From contig OZ025865.1 in the NCBI GenBank assembly GCA_964019425.1, forward strand, positions 121,001 through 185,000: 64,000 bases of DNA. Direction: 5' to 3'. The notes below the pieces were generated by a model. It made no database searches, was not told where the DNA came from, and was given only the letters and a program-made list of their open reading frames with translations. Numbering within the stretch: the first letter of the stretch is position 1; each line of letters starts with the position of its first letter. Positions 41,706 through 52,784 of the stretch are shown here, piece by piece. This DNA is from Flectonema sp. DT1601 (Eukaryota; Euglenozoa; Diplonemea; Diplonemida; Diplonemidae). The translations under genes were made by a program, and so were the position numbers.

Positions 41706-42112
41706 TACATGAAAAAATAAGAGAAAAAAAAAAAAAAACTTTAAAACATAATTGAGCTGAATAATAAATTGAGACAAGAAGCACACACACAAAAAAGAAT
41801 CGGCAAACTTCACCTTTTTACTTACTCACTCACACTTTTATTTTATTTGTGCGCAACCGGCCTTGACCACTAAAAAATAACTTTCGTTTGATGTATTTTA
41901 CGAATAAGTTGCAAATAGTTTCCGTCCCGATATCGGCGGAGAAAAGGAAAAAAAAAGAGAAATGGCTTCAACTTAAACTAACACGGAAATTGGGAAACAT
42001 AAAAACTATTTTATTGTTTTCCCGTCCGAACAATATTTTTTAGTACCTTACAATACTTCAAACAAAAATACAAAAAATAAATAACAACCAAGAATCAATT
42101 CAACACTTTACA

Positions 42113-43396
42113 TTAAACAGACCGTTCAAAGAGAGCTCTATTATTTTGAGGCAGCTGAACAGTTTTCAGGGCGCTGCAATTATCGAGGAAGCGCTCACCA
42201 ATTTCCATCACATCACTAAGACAGGAAAGGTCAAGAGAAGTGATTTTTAAACACTTAGACAAGAAATCATTTCCAATACTGGTGACACTACTAAGACTGG
42301 AAAGGTCAAGAGAAGTGATTTTTAAACAATTCGACAAGAAATCATTTCCAATACTGGTGACACTACTAAGACCTGAAAGGTCAAGAGAAGTGATTTGTGA
42401 ACAATAAAACAAGAAGTTATATCCAATACTGGTGACACTACTAAGACCTGAAAGGTCAAGAGAAGTGATTTGTGAACAAAACAAGAAATGACTTCCAATA
42501 CTGGTGACACTACTAAGACCTGAAAGGTCAAGAGAAGTGATTTGTGAACAACTACATAAGAAATCACTTCCAATACTGGTGACACTACCAAGACAGGAAA
42601 GGTCAAGAGAAGTGATTTGAACACAATTATACAAGAAACTATTTCCAATACTGGTGACACTACTAAGACCTGAAAGGTCAAGAGAAGTAATTTGAAAACA
42701 CTCGGACAAGAAAAGACTTCCAATACTGGTGACACTACCAAGACAGGAAAGGTCAAGAGAAGTAATTTGAAAACACTCGGACAAGAAAAAAATTCCAATA
42801 CTGGTGACACTACTAAGACAGGAAAGGTCAATAGAAGTGATTTTTAAACACTCACACAAGAAATAATTTCCAATACTGGTGACACTACTAAGACAGGAAA
42901 GGTCAAGAGAAGTGATTTCTGTACAATAACGCAAGAAGTCATCTCCAATAGCAGTAACCTGTGAGATGACCGTGCTATTGCAAGTTGAATGGCGGAATGA
43001 AATCCGTTTGGCATCTGAAGGAAGCAACCCCTTGTTAATAAAGAGGCAACCATCCACCGAGAATGTGGGAGTGTCCAGACATAAATCATCCGTAATGTGG
43101 TCTCTGATCCAAAGAAGCAGCTTCTCCCTTTTTCTATCATCAACAAACCAACATTTACCGAAGATCCGAACCAGCTTCTCCCATATTTCCAACTCGCTGT
43201 TTGCACCCACTCCATGATCTGCTAGCCGATCACTGTCGCAAAGGGCATCACCAGCGAACGACAGTTCAACTTCCTCCAGATCCACATCCCACTCACCAGC
43301 CGCTGCCGTCAACACGTCGCTCACAACAGAATCAGCACCAACTGTGACTGACACCGCGGGGAATCCTAAATCCGGACACGTCACGAAAACTTGCAT
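42113..43396 (-). CDS. Ubiquitin-like/BspA-type LRR protein (427 aa)
   Basis: Residues 1-75 form a ubiquitin-like beta-grasp domain (MQVFVTCPD..., VELSFAGDAL, LADHGVGANSELEIWE). There is no C-terminal Gly-Gly, so it is not a conjugatable modifier. A ~65-residue linker (RIFGKCWFVDDRKREKLLLW) follows, then ten 23-residue LRRs (FLxxCxxITSLDLSxLSSVTSIG) with an invariant Cys, and a cap (VMEIGERFLDNCSALKTVQLPQNN). No signal peptide or membrane segment, so it is probably cytosolic. One repeat is one residue short (HFLFCSQIT). BspA-type LRRs are typically ligand- or surface-binding; here the partner is unknown. Confidence 0.75.
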   Translation of the reverse strand: MQVFVTCPDLGFPAVSVTVGADSVVSDVLTAAAGEWDVDLEEVELSFAGDALCDSDRLADHGVGANSELEIWEKLVRIFGKCWFVDDRKREKLLLWIRDHITDDLCLDTPTFSVDGCLFINKGLLPSDAKRISFRHSTCNSTVISQVTAIGDDFLRYCTEITSLDLSCLSSVTSIGNYFLCECLKITSIDLSCLSSVTSIGIFFLSECFQITSLDLSCLGSVTSIGSLFLSECFQITSLDLSGLSSVTSIGNSFLYNCVQITSLDLSCLGSVTSIGSDFLCSCSQITSLDLSGLSSVTSIGSHFLFCSQITSLDLSGLSSVTSIGYNFLFYCSQITSLDLSGLSSVTSIGNDFLSNCLKITSLDLSSLSSVTSIGNDFLSKCLKITSLDLSCLSDVMEIGERFLDNCSALKTVQLPQNNRALFERSV

Positions 43397-43433
43397 TGTT
43401 GTTATTTTTGCTTCTTATTTTTTTAGTAATCTA

Positions 43434-43452
43434 CTGAAAGAAAAAAAGATTT
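43434..43452 (-). promoter_or_regulatory. Predicted 3' splice acceptor of Ubl-LRR gene
   Basis: CTTTTTTTCTTTCAG on the minus strand about 38 bases before the ATG at 43396; conserved in all four family members. Confidence 0.55.
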
Positions 43453-43996
43453 ATTAATCCTGCTGAAGTGTTCCAAACCGCGGCAACAATCGTAAAGTAA
43501 TAATAAGGAAAAACTGAAAAGCAGCTTCCATTCCTGAACAGTGCAACATATTCTGTGGTTGTAATTTCCTATAAAATACTATTACGGCTCTACTCTGTTT
43601 GTCAACACTTCCTTTGAACAGCTACGGATATTAACTTCCCAAGGATAAGAACTAACAAAAGCAACAATAACAACCAAAGCCTTGTTATGAGGAACTGTTA
43701 CGGAAACATATTGCACGTGGCCACTAATTATGGTTTTTGTGACTCCCCCCCCTTTTTAACTTAAAACAATAAAAAGAACATCAATCAATCCCCAAAATAA
43801 TAAATAGTATATTGATCCAAATGAAAAAGTATTAAAAATTAGTAGTACACTACATAGCAGAGCACTCACCTTAAATAAATTAAGGTCGTTATCCAAAATT
43901 CAGTTAGAAAACATGAGGGGGGTTGTAATCCCAACATACATCTAATCCATCCTGGTGACTACATCATGACTCTGGATTACAAAGAAAAGGGGAAGC

Positions 43997-44222
43997 TTAC
44001 ACTGATGCCACAAAGTCAAACTTGACCACTGTTAAGGGAATAGCAGAAGCCGCTGCTCTGTTGGCGAGAGAATCGGCCATTTCATTTCCGATGATCCCAC
44101 AGTGTGAGGGGACAAATTGTAGGGTGATCGGACGCAGGAGCAGCGATATTCTCCTAAATAATTCGGCATTAGTCGCTGAATGTTGCTTCAGATGACCACG
44201 CTCAAGACTTCGAAGTGCAGAC
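43997..44222 (-). pseudogene. RNase H fragment of a non-LTR retrotransposon
   Basis: Frame reads CQSALRSLERGHLKQHSATN then LQFVPSHCGIIGNEMADSLA and NRAAASAI. The PSHCGxxGNExADxLA signature is typical of the RNase H domain in ingi/L1Tc-type and related non-LTR elements. The N-terminal catalytic residues are lost at the junction with a 3' UTR module at 44222. Copies at 50842-51065 and 52050-52262. Confidence 0.7.
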
Positions 44223-44625
44223 TGACAATATAAAAATACAAACCAACAAATCAATAACTTATCAACCCCCTTGTAAATACAACTACCTCACACGAACAAC
44301 AAAACTTACGCTGGCTAACCAACTAGCTGCCTACTGCGTAGCTAAAGATCACCTAAAGATGAATAATAAAACTAAACTATCAACAAGACAAAGCTTTTGG
44401 TATCTCCAATGCAGGCTCTCCATACGAATTCGGTGTGGACTTTCGCAAGACATCCGAAGCTTTTGAAAACCTCTGCGACGCAGCCAGTAGAAGAAGAACC
44501 TTGCTTCCCAGAAAGAGGTTTCTACCTGTACTGCAGCAGGTATTGTAGATGTCCTCAGAAGTCATAATCAAATGTATTTTACATTGGTTCGACATAAAAT
44601 GATTGATGTCGTAACGTAATTCTTT
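44222..44625 (-). mobile_element. Non-LTR retrotransposon 3' end
   Basis: Same module as 760-1290, here fused directly to the RNase H scrap. An internal deletion (TAGCTAAAGATCACC) removes part of the UTR; the same deletion recurs at 51180. Confidence 0.6.
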
Positions 44626-44696
44626 AATTTAATTCACTTCTTTTCTTTCTTCTTGGGAAGGAGGAGGAGGAGCAGGAGGGGAAAGACGTTTCTTTA

Positions 44697-44974
44697 TTTA
44701 GTTTAGTTTAGTTAGCAAAATACAAACTGATGACTACGAGGGGTCTGGGTAGCCCGCATCAGTAAGGACCCAATCGCGAAGATTGTAGTTTCATAGTATT
44801 GGCTGGAAGTGATCGACTTCCAGCCTCCACCTTACCCAGAGGCTAACAGGTTGTAAACAACAAAAGAAAATAAAAGAGAAATGATCTGGGAGTGCGGGGA
44901 AGGTGAAAAAAATAAAAAATCTTCTTTCTTTCATATAGTACAGTCAGTTTAAGGTCATAACTGCGCCGGACCAA
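44697..44974 (-). mobile_element. SINE-like insertion, third copy
   Basis: Same (TTTAG)n end, same perfect 10-bp hairpin (44801-44825). The left flank is deleted relative to 40577, so it was copied with the cassette rather than inserted independently. Confidence 0.6.
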
Positions 44975-45594
44975 TATGTATCAAAAAAAAAGGTGTGTAG
45001 GGAGAGAAAAATAATTTTCTTTTTATAAAACAATTAATTATACTGTTGACTAGAAAGAAAGGGGGTTTAATGTTTGAATTTGTTAAATACAACTGTTTTG
45101 CATCACATTAACACAATGATAATTTATCATCTGTCAAGGATGCAGTGACGTGGTGTGATGCTTTACTTAACCCTTTTTGAAGTAACAGGTTTCGAAAGAA
45201 AAGAAAGAAGAGGGGTGAAAAGGGAATGTTCCGGTAGGTAAAAAACACTCTGCAAATGTAGTAAAAAACTCTGCATTATAAGAAAGGAGGAGGAGCGGGA
45301 GGGGAAAGACGTTTCATTCCTGAACAGTGCAACATATTCTGTGGTTGTAATTTCCTATAAAATACTATTACTGCTCTACTCTGTTTGTAAACACTTCCTT
45401 TGAACAGCTACGGATATTAACTCACTAATTATGGTTTTTGTGACCACCATCAATCAATCCCCAAAATAATAAATAGTATATTGATCCAAATGAAAAAGTA
45501 TTAAAAATTAGTAGTACACCACATAGCGGAGTACTCACCTTAAATAAATTAAGGTCGTTATCCAGAATTTAGTTAGAAAACATGAGGGGGGGGT

Positions 45595-45835
45595 ACTTGA
45601 GCGGGTACTACCATGTAGGTGAGCAGTGCGATCTGAAAGGAAGTTGCCTATCCATCGTACAAAGGGAGTCGGTAGTAAAGGTTTTATCCTATCCATAAGT
45701 AGGTTGTGATCTACGTTGTCGAAAGCCCGATATATCAAAGAGTATAAGCACGGCGGATTGGAGATAGTCGCTTTTAGTTTCGGAGGCTGCGTTGATTAGT
45801 ACTGCAATATTGGAGGAGACTTACATGAAAAAATA
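45595..45835 (-). pseudogene. Reverse transcriptase fragment, second copy
   Basis: RAFDNVDHNLLMDRIKPLLP and WIGNFLSDRTAHL as at 41470-41705, with the same frame break upstream. Part of the duplicated cassette. Confidence 0.65.
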
Positions 45836-46228
45836 AGAGAAAAAAAAAAAAAAACTTTAAAACATAATTGAGCTGAATAATAAATTGAGACAAGAAGCAC
45901 ACACACAAAAAAGAATCGGCAAACTTCACCTTTTTACTTACTCACTCACACTTTTATTTTATTTGTGCGCAACCGGCCTTGACCACTAAAAAATAACTTT
46001 CGTTTGATGTATTTTACGAATAAGTTGCAAATAGTTTCCGTCCCGATATCGGCGGAGAAAAGAGAAAAAAAAGAGAAATGGCTTCAACTTAAACTAACAC
46101 GGAAATTGGGAAACATAAAAACTATTTTATTGTTTTCCCGTCCGAACAATATTTTTTAGTACCTTACAATACTTCAAACAAAAATACAAAAAATAAATAA
46201 CAACCAAGAATCAATTCAACACTTTACA

Positions 46229-47801
46229 TTAAACAGACCGTTCAAAGAGAGCTCTATTATTTTGAGGCAGCTGAATAGTTTTCAGGGCGCTGCAATTATC
46301 GAGGAAGCGCTCACCAATTTCCATCACAGGAAAGGTCAAGAGAAGTGATTTGTAAACAATTAGACAAGAAATAATTTCCAATACTGGTGACACTACTAAG
46401 ACCTGAAAGGTCAAGAGAAGTGATTTGTGAACAACTACATAAGAAACCATTTCCAATACTGGTGACACTACTAAGACAGGAAAGGTCAAGAGAAGTGATT
46501 TTTAAACACTTAGACAAGAAATAATTTCCAATACTGGTGACACTACTAAGACCTGAAAGGTCAAGAGAAGTGATTTTCAAACACTTAGACAAGAAATCAT
46601 TTCCAATACTGGTGACACTACTAAGACCTGAAAGGTCAAGAGAAGTGATTTGTGAACAACTACATAAGAAACCATTTCCAATACTGGTGACACTACCAAG
46701 ACAGGAAAGGTCAAGAGAAGTGATTTGTGAACAATAAAACAAGAAATCATTTCCAATACTGGTGACACTACTAAGACCTGAAAGGTCAAGAGAAGTGACT
46801 TGTGAACAAAACAAGAAATGACTTCCAATACTGGTGACACTACTAAGATCTGAAAGGTCAAGAGAAGTGATTTGAAAACAATTATACAAGAAAGTATTTC
46901 CAATACTGGTGACACTATTAAGACTGGAAAGGTCAAGAGAAGTGATTTTAAAACAATTATACAAGAAAGTATTTCCAATACTGGTGACACTACTAAGACC
47001 TGAAAGGTCAAGAGAAGTGATTTTAAAACACTCACACAAGAAATAATTTCCAATACTGGTGACACTACTAAGACAGGAAAGGTCAAGAGAAGTGATTTTT
47101 AAACACTCACACAAGAAATAATTTCCAATACTGGTGACACTACTAAGACAGGAAAGGTCAAGAGAAGTGATTTTTAAACACTCACACAAGAAATAATTTC
47201 CAATACTGGTGACACTACTAAGACAGGAAAGGTCAAGAGAAGTGATTTTTAAACACTCACACAAGAAATAATTTCCAATACTGGTGACACTACTAAGACA
47301 GGAAAGGTCAAGAGAAGTGATTTCTGTACAATAACGCAAGAAGTCATCTCCAATAGCAGTAACCTGTGAGATGAACGTGCTATTGCAAGTTGAATGGCGG
47401 AATGAAATCCGTTTGGCATCTGAAGGAAGCAACCCCTTGTCAATAGTGAGGCAACCATCCACCGAGAATGTGGGAGTGTCCAGACATAAATCATCCGTAA
47501 TGTGGTCTCTGATCCAAAGAAGCAGCTTTTCCCTTTTTCTATCATCAACAAACCAACATTTACCGAAGATCCGAACCAGCTTCTCCCATATTTCCAACTC
47601 GCTGTTTGCACCCACTCCATGATCTGCTAGCCGATCACTGTCGCAAAGGGCATCACCAGCGAACGACAGTTCAACTTCCTCCAGATCCACATCCCACTCA
47701 CCAGCCGCTGCCGTCAACACGTCGCTCACAACAGAATCAGTACCAACTGTGACTGACACCGCAGGGAATCCTAAATCCGGACACGTCACGAAAACTTGCA
47801 T
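46229..47801 (-). CDS. Ubiquitin-like/BspA-type LRR protein with frameshifted C-terminus
   Basis: Ubl domain, linker and about fourteen 23-residue LRRs are intact (496-residue frame 46311-47801). An 11-base deletion relative to the paralogue (TCACTAAGACA missing after CCATCACA near 46327) shifts the frame in the last repeat. The natural product ends ...DLSCDGNW, and the cap VMEIGERFLDNCSALK...ERSV is left in another frame (46229-46325). It may be functional without the cap, or a young pseudogene. Four adjacent repeats near the N-terminus are almost identical at DNA level, so repeat number is expanding. Confidence 0.7.
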
Positions 47802-47838
47802 TGTTGTTATTTTTGCTTCTTATTTTTTTAGTAATCTA

Positions 47839-47857
47839 CTGAAAGAAAAAAAGATTT
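47839..47857 (-). promoter_or_regulatory. Predicted 3' splice acceptor of Ubl-LRR gene
   Basis: CTTTTTTTCTTTCAG on the minus strand, same position relative to the ATG as in the sister genes. Confidence 0.55.
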
Positions 47858-48336
47858 ATTAATCTTGCTGAAGTGTTCCAAACCGCGGCAACAATCGTAA
47901 AGTAATAATAAGGAAAAACTGAAAAGCAGCTTCCATTCCTGAACAGTGCAACATATTCTGTGGTTGTAATTTCCTATAAAATACTATTACGGCTCTGCTC
48001 TGTTTGTGAACACTTCCTTTGAACAGCTACGGATATTAACTTCCCAAGGATAAGAACTAACAAAAGCAACAATAACAACCAAAGCCTTGTTATGAGGAAC
48101 TGTTACGGAAACATATTGCACGTGGCCACCAATTATGGTTTTCGTGACCCTTTTTAACTTAACCCTTACACCACCGGAGCTGATATATTAGTCTGAAAAA
48201 AAAATTTTTTTTTTGCTAAGTTAAAATTTTGCATTTCTGAGTACAACGATTTCACGGGGGAGGTATTGTTGCGATGTCTTTTATGTTCCTTACGTGTTGC
48301 GCCGCAATAGTTTTTATTAAATGGTAAATTTTCCAT

Positions 48337-48960
48337 TTGCTAAAGCTGGCCAAAATCAACTTGGGAAATATGTCGGTCCACAGTTCTGATGAGGATGCAA
48401 CAGTATTTGTTAATCCATCGTCGGTGTGCTCCGATTCGTCACTTGACGAAGTATCTGACCCCAAATGGGGAGGGGAGGTAACAAGGGTTACCAAGAATAA
48501 AAACACGTCTCCAAGAAACGTTAAAGATTAGAGTTGCACACAAGTCGGAGCTGCAGGTTTTTGAGTTTTTCTTCGGATAATCAGTTTTCCAGTTGATGAA
48601 GAAAAACTCTGAGGTCTATGCCTCACCAAGGGGAAGAAAATTTAAAACCAGTACGCAAGAGCGAAGGGCCTTTGTTGGCACAACACTACTGACGCGCCTC
48701 CCAATAAAATCTAACCTGGGGATTCCTGGGGTTTGAATGACATGCTGTTGACCCCCCTGTTGTTCTTTCCGCAAGTGTTTTCACGTAATCGCTTTGCCGA
48801 AATACAGAACTTACACTTCTCTGCGATATTACCTGCTCCCGAGCATGAGGATCCGAAGTGGAGACGTGTATTTTGAATTCCTTTATCCTGATGCGACGTG
48901 GGCATGGTGGAATTTGGACGGATAGTAGTGAATCTGGCTGGAGAAGCAAGAGATTCTTAT
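48337..48960 (+). pseudogene. piggyBac transposase N-terminal remnant with stops
   Basis: An open 64-codon frame has acidic SDEDATVFVNPSS and SDSSLDEVSDPK, as at piggyBac transposase N-termini. After stops and shifts, QVFEFFF, MKKNSEVYAS and TQERRAFVGTTLLTRLPIKSN resemble the conserved DDE_Tnp_1_7 region. Catalytic aspartates cannot be placed with confidence. Clearly nonfunctional. Confidence 0.55.
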
Positions 48961-49004
48961 CCTTCAAATTGGCTTTGTTTTGGGCAGCTTAAAGGTACAT
49001 TTAA

Positions 49005-49130
49005 ACGTACCAGCCTCAAGCCAGCTTAGGGACACTACCCCGGAAAGATGGAAAAGGCTCGTCAGAGCGCAGTTCGCGCAAAGCGCGCACAATCACTAGA
49101 TTACTGTGAGCGATGCAACCAAGCGGGGGG
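49005..49130 (+). pseudogene. piggyBac transposase C-terminal scrap, first copy
   Basis: RLKPA.GHYPGKMEKARQSAVR then LDYCERCNQA, broken after CNQA by a G-run (GCGGGGGGGAC) where the second copy continues LCAYPYF. Confidence 0.55.
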
Positions 49131-49539
49131 GACTTGGATAAATAAATCAAGGTTAACACGCAACAAATTAGACATGAATCATTATAACTGGATTCTGTCC
49201 ACACAAAATCGCATGCTTTAAATAAACTACCAGTGGGAAAAACTGGGGGGGTACCTTTTCTCTTCGCGAACAAGTACAGTGATGGAAAGATGCAAAGAAC
49301 TTTGAAAAGAGGGTTAAAAATCCCTGAAACCGGTGAGTGGTAAGAGTACGAGATCCGTTCAAAACTTCATGATTCTCCTCATCAGTCCTATCATTAAGTT
49401 GTCTGGTCGTATTCGACGCGCCTACATGCTGGGTGCCGTGAGCTTGCTCAGGCCCTGGTTCTGCAGTTTCTCTTTTTGAAAAAACAGTAAAGTTTTGGAC
49501 CCGCTGTTTTGGGGGTTCTTACGGTGGTGTAAGGGTTAA

Positions 49540-49664
49540 GGTCGTTATCCAGAATTCAGTTAGAAAACATGAGGGGTGTTGTAATCCCAACATACATCTA
49601 ATCCATCCTGGTGACTACATCATGACTCTGGATTACAAAGAAAAGGGGAAGCTTACACTGATGC
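49540..49664. repeat. Host cassette segment trapped between two piggyBac ends
   Basis: GGTCGTTATCCAGAATTCAG through GGGGAAGCTTACACTGATGC matches 43880-44010 and 50725-50850, i.e. the LRR upstream cassette, not transposon DNA. Confidence 0.7.
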
Positions 49665-49726
49665 TAGAAGAGCCGATTCTCTTTTCTATCATCTCCGCTC
49701 TGGTACATTTAAACGTACCAGAGCGG

Positions 49727-50094
49727 CACCAACACTATTAATAACACCATCAGTACCGCCTTCTCCACAATCAGTATCAATCCCTGATCGCCTCAAGCCA
49801 GCTTTGGGACACTACCCCGGAAAGATGGAAAAGGCTCGTCGATGTGCAGTTCGCGCAAAGCGCGCACAGTCACTAAATTACTGTGAGCGATGCAACCAAG
49901 CGCTTTGTGCTTACCCATATTTCAAAAGGTATCACATCCTCCAAAACTACAAAATTCCTTGTGATGTTCCTAAACCGCCAACTTCCCAAAAATCCAGTAT
50001 GCCAGACTGGTGGGGTAAAGAGGTGGAAGTTTATAGATCCAGCCCAACACGGTCTGATCTGAGTAGCTGCACTGTTACTAATGAAGTTCCATGA
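49727..50094 (+). pseudogene. piggyBac transposase C-terminal zinc-finger fragment
   Basis: The frame reads APTLLITPSVPPSPQ, then IPDRLKPALGHYPGKMEKAR, RCAVRAKRAQSLNYCERC and NQALCAYPYFKRYH. This follows the C-terminal cysteine-rich finger of piggyBac transposases, which targets transposon ends. Two metal-ligand positions look lost (CAVR for CxxC, YPYF for xPCF). No catalytic domain is attached. Confidence 0.7.
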
Positions 50095-50591
50095 TCTGGG
50101 ATCGATGTTATTTATATTTTTCGAGCTTATCAACCCCGATGCGGTAATCCTCCTGTGTGTCTGAACCTGCTGTGGGTTGTTTGTGTATTTTCCGCTACCA
50201 CAGAGGGCTTTTACAAGCTCAAAAAACAGGGAAAAAATCTGATTTTTCGATTTAATATCGGCCGTGATTTGGCATTCTCTTTACTTGGGCTCCCTCTGAC
50301 ATGATGTTGCGCAGAAACATCATCCCTTTCAAAATACGGGAAGGGAATAACATGCAGCTGCTATGAATGGAAACCGTTGAGTACGTTATTGCGACACTGC
50401 CGACTTTGTTAGTTCTGCTGAATGTGCAACAACGCACCAAGGTACGCACCGTTAGGTGTGTGTGGGTGACAGGTGCTATTGACCCGTAGGAGTAGTTGTG
50501 TCCAGTTTGGTACATAGGTTTTCTGGGGGGGTACCTTTTCTCTTTTTGAAAAAACAGTAAATTTTTGGACCCGTTGTTTTGGGGGTTCTTA
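50095..50591. other. 3' untranslated part of the second piggyBac copy
   Basis: No ORF. The right end shares GGGGGGTACCTTTTCTC, TGAAAAAACAGTAAA and GGACCCG with the first copy (49241-49505), so these are subterminal transposon sequences. Confidence 0.55.
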
Positions 50592-50841
50592 CGGTAGTGT
50601 AAGGGTTAAAACAATATAAAAAACATCAATCAATCCCCAAAATAATAAATAGTATATTGATCCAAATGAAAAAGTATTAAAAATTAGTAGTACACTACAT
50701 AGCGGAGCACTCACCTTAAATAAATTAAGGTCGTTATCCAGAATTCAGTTAGAAAACATGAGGGGTGTTGTAATCCCAACATACATCTAATCCATCCTGG
50801 TGACTACATCATGACTCTGGATTACAAAGAAAAGGGGAAGC

Positions 50842-51065
50842 TTACACTGATGCCACAAAGTCAAACTTGACCATTGTTAAGGGAATAGCAGAAGCCGCTG
50901 CTCTGTTGGCGAGAGAATCGGCCATTTCATTTCCGATGATCCCACAGTGTGAGGGGACAAATTGTAGGGTGATCGGACGCAGGAGCAGCGATATTCTCCT
51001 AAATAATTCGGCATTAGTCGCTGAATGTTGCTTCAGATGACCACGCTCAAGACTTCGAAGTGCAG
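50842..51065 (-). pseudogene. RNase H fragment of non-LTR element
   Basis: Same PSHCGIIGNEMADSLANR fragment as 43997-44222, joined to a 3' UTR module at 51066. Confidence 0.65.
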
Positions 51066-52262
51066 ACTGACAATATAAAAATACAAACCAACAAATCAAT
51101 AACTTATCAACCCCCTTGTAAATACAACTACCTCACACGAACAACAAAACTTACGCTGGCTAACCAACTAGCTGCCTACTGCGTAGCTAAAGATCACCTA
51201 AAGATGAATAATAAAACTAAACTATCAACAAGACAAAGCTTTTGGTATCTCCAATGCAGGCTCTCCATACGAATTCGGTGTGGACTTTCGCAAGACATCC
51301 GAAGCTTTTGAAAACCTCTGCGACGCAGCCAGTAGAAGAAGAACCTTGCTTCCCAGAAAGAGGTTTCTAGATCTTTCTGGATCGATCCGCGTAAATCTAG
51401 AAGACCTAATCTTCTCCAGGAATGAATTAAAATATTTGTTTTTATTTTTATCCGAATTCAAGAAACAGTATAACTCCAAGTCCCACAAATGGTCGTAGAC
51501 TTTTTCAATTTCATTTGCGTTATAAACTTCTGAGATCAGTTTTCTGACTACCTCCTTACACTTCGAATCAAGTGTGGAAACAGTGGAATGAACGGACAAA
51601 CATTTGACAAGGCGCTGTCGAGGGACCGCTAGACGTAACGGGAAGCTGTCGTGTAGACTCCGGAGGTCATTCAAGAGCGATATGAGAGCCAACTGGTTTT
51701 CAGTAGCGAAAAACTTGTGTAGATGTTGACCCACATCCTCATCCTGATCATTAAATACCATCTGTGGGAAGTGAATATGAACAAACATCTTAGTCTCCGG
51801 ACATTTCGATAGTAAATGGTGAGTATCTGTATCTCTTTTATTACAGAAGAGACAGTTTGATAATCCCTTTCTTGGTTGCTTCACAAGCGGCAGTCCTGAG
51901 GCGGGCGATTTGCATTTCTCCCTCACGGTTAAGATCTGGATGGAAGCGTTGAGCACCTCTGCCGATAGTTGATAAAGAGTGCACATGTGATGTACTGCGC
52001 TGCTCGTACCAGTTTCTTCGGATTTTATGATTCACTGAACATTGGGTCATCCTGTAGTCAAACTTGACCATTGTTAAGGGAATAGCAGAAGCCGCTGCTC
52101 TGTTGGCGAGAGAATCGGCCATTTCATTTCCGATGATCCCACAGTGTGAGGGGACAAATTGTAGGGTGATCGGACGCAGGAGCAGCGATATTCTCCTAAA
52201 TAATTCGGCATTAGTCGCTGAATGTTGCTTCAGATGACCACGCTCAAGACTTCGAAGTGCAG
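51066..52262 (-). mobile_element. Longest non-LTR retrotransposon remnant (RNase H, zinc knuckle, C-terminus)
   Basis: Read on the minus strand from 52262: the RNase H domain (SALRSLERGHLKQH, FVPSHCGIIGNEMADSLANR), then a linker (RRNWYEQRSTSHVHSLSTIG, REGEMQIARLRTA). After a frameshift near 51850 comes a CCHC-like motif CLFCNKRDTDTHHLLSKCP and a helical C-terminus ending PNSYGEPALEIPKALSC (stop near 51225). This order (RNase H then C..C....H....C) is the usual 3' half of ingi/L1Tc-clade ORFs. The parent RT fragments are at 41470 and 45595. Nonfunctional. Confidence 0.7.
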
Positions 52263-52780
52263 ACTGACAATATAAAAATACAAACCAACAAATCAATAAC
52301 TTATCAACCCCCTTGTAAATACAACTACCTCACACGAACAACAAAGCTTACGCTGGCTAACCAACTAGCTGCCTACTGCGTAGCTAGTTTACCAAATAAA
52401 CAAATTTGTTTTACTTTTTTTTTATTCGAATCCTTCAGGAGACATAAAAGCAATAACTGATCCACCCAAAAGAAAATACTCTACACGAAAAAAATAAATA
52501 AATGACACCTAAAGATGAATAATGAAATTAAACTATCAACAAGACAAAGCTTTTGGTATCTCCAATGCAGGCTCTCCATACGAATTCGGTGTGGACTTTC
52601 GCAAGACATCCGAAGCTTTTGAAAACCTCTGCGACGCAGCCAGTAGAAGAAGACCAGAAAGAGGTTTCTACCTGTACTGCAGCAGGTATTGTAGATGTCC
52701 TCAGAAGTCATAATCAAATGTATTTTACATTGGTTCGACATTAATGATTGATGTCGTAACGTAATTCTTTAATTTAATTC
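52262..52780 (-). mobile_element. Non-LTR retrotransposon 3' end, full UTR
   Basis: Same as 760-1290 including the 8-bp stem. A short deletion (AGAAGACCAGAAAGAGG) removes part of the coding tail. Confidence 0.6.
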
Positions 52781-52784
52781 ACTT

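Larger units (their letters stand above)
48159..50609 (+). mobile_element. Chimeric, decayed piggyBac-type transposon remnant
   Basis: The left end is TTAA followed by CCCTTACACCACCG (48159-48176). A right end CGGTGGTGTAAGGG followed by TTAA lies at 49522-49539, and a second right end CGGTAGTGTAAGGG followed by TTAA at 50592-50609. TTAA targets and CCCT-starting terminal repeats are piggyBac hallmarks. The host flanks of the left end (48158) and of the far right end (50610) together recreate the empty site seen at 43757-43775. The inner right end is instead flanked by DNA from a different TTAA site (AAATTAAGGTCG). The locus is therefore a recombinant of two insertions. Confidence 0.8.

Noticed and set aside
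43745-43753. Another run of nine C
   Set aside because: It lies in the LRR upstream cassette; sister copies have shorter C-runs at the same place and no G-rich partner arm follows, so it is ordinary homopolymer variation.
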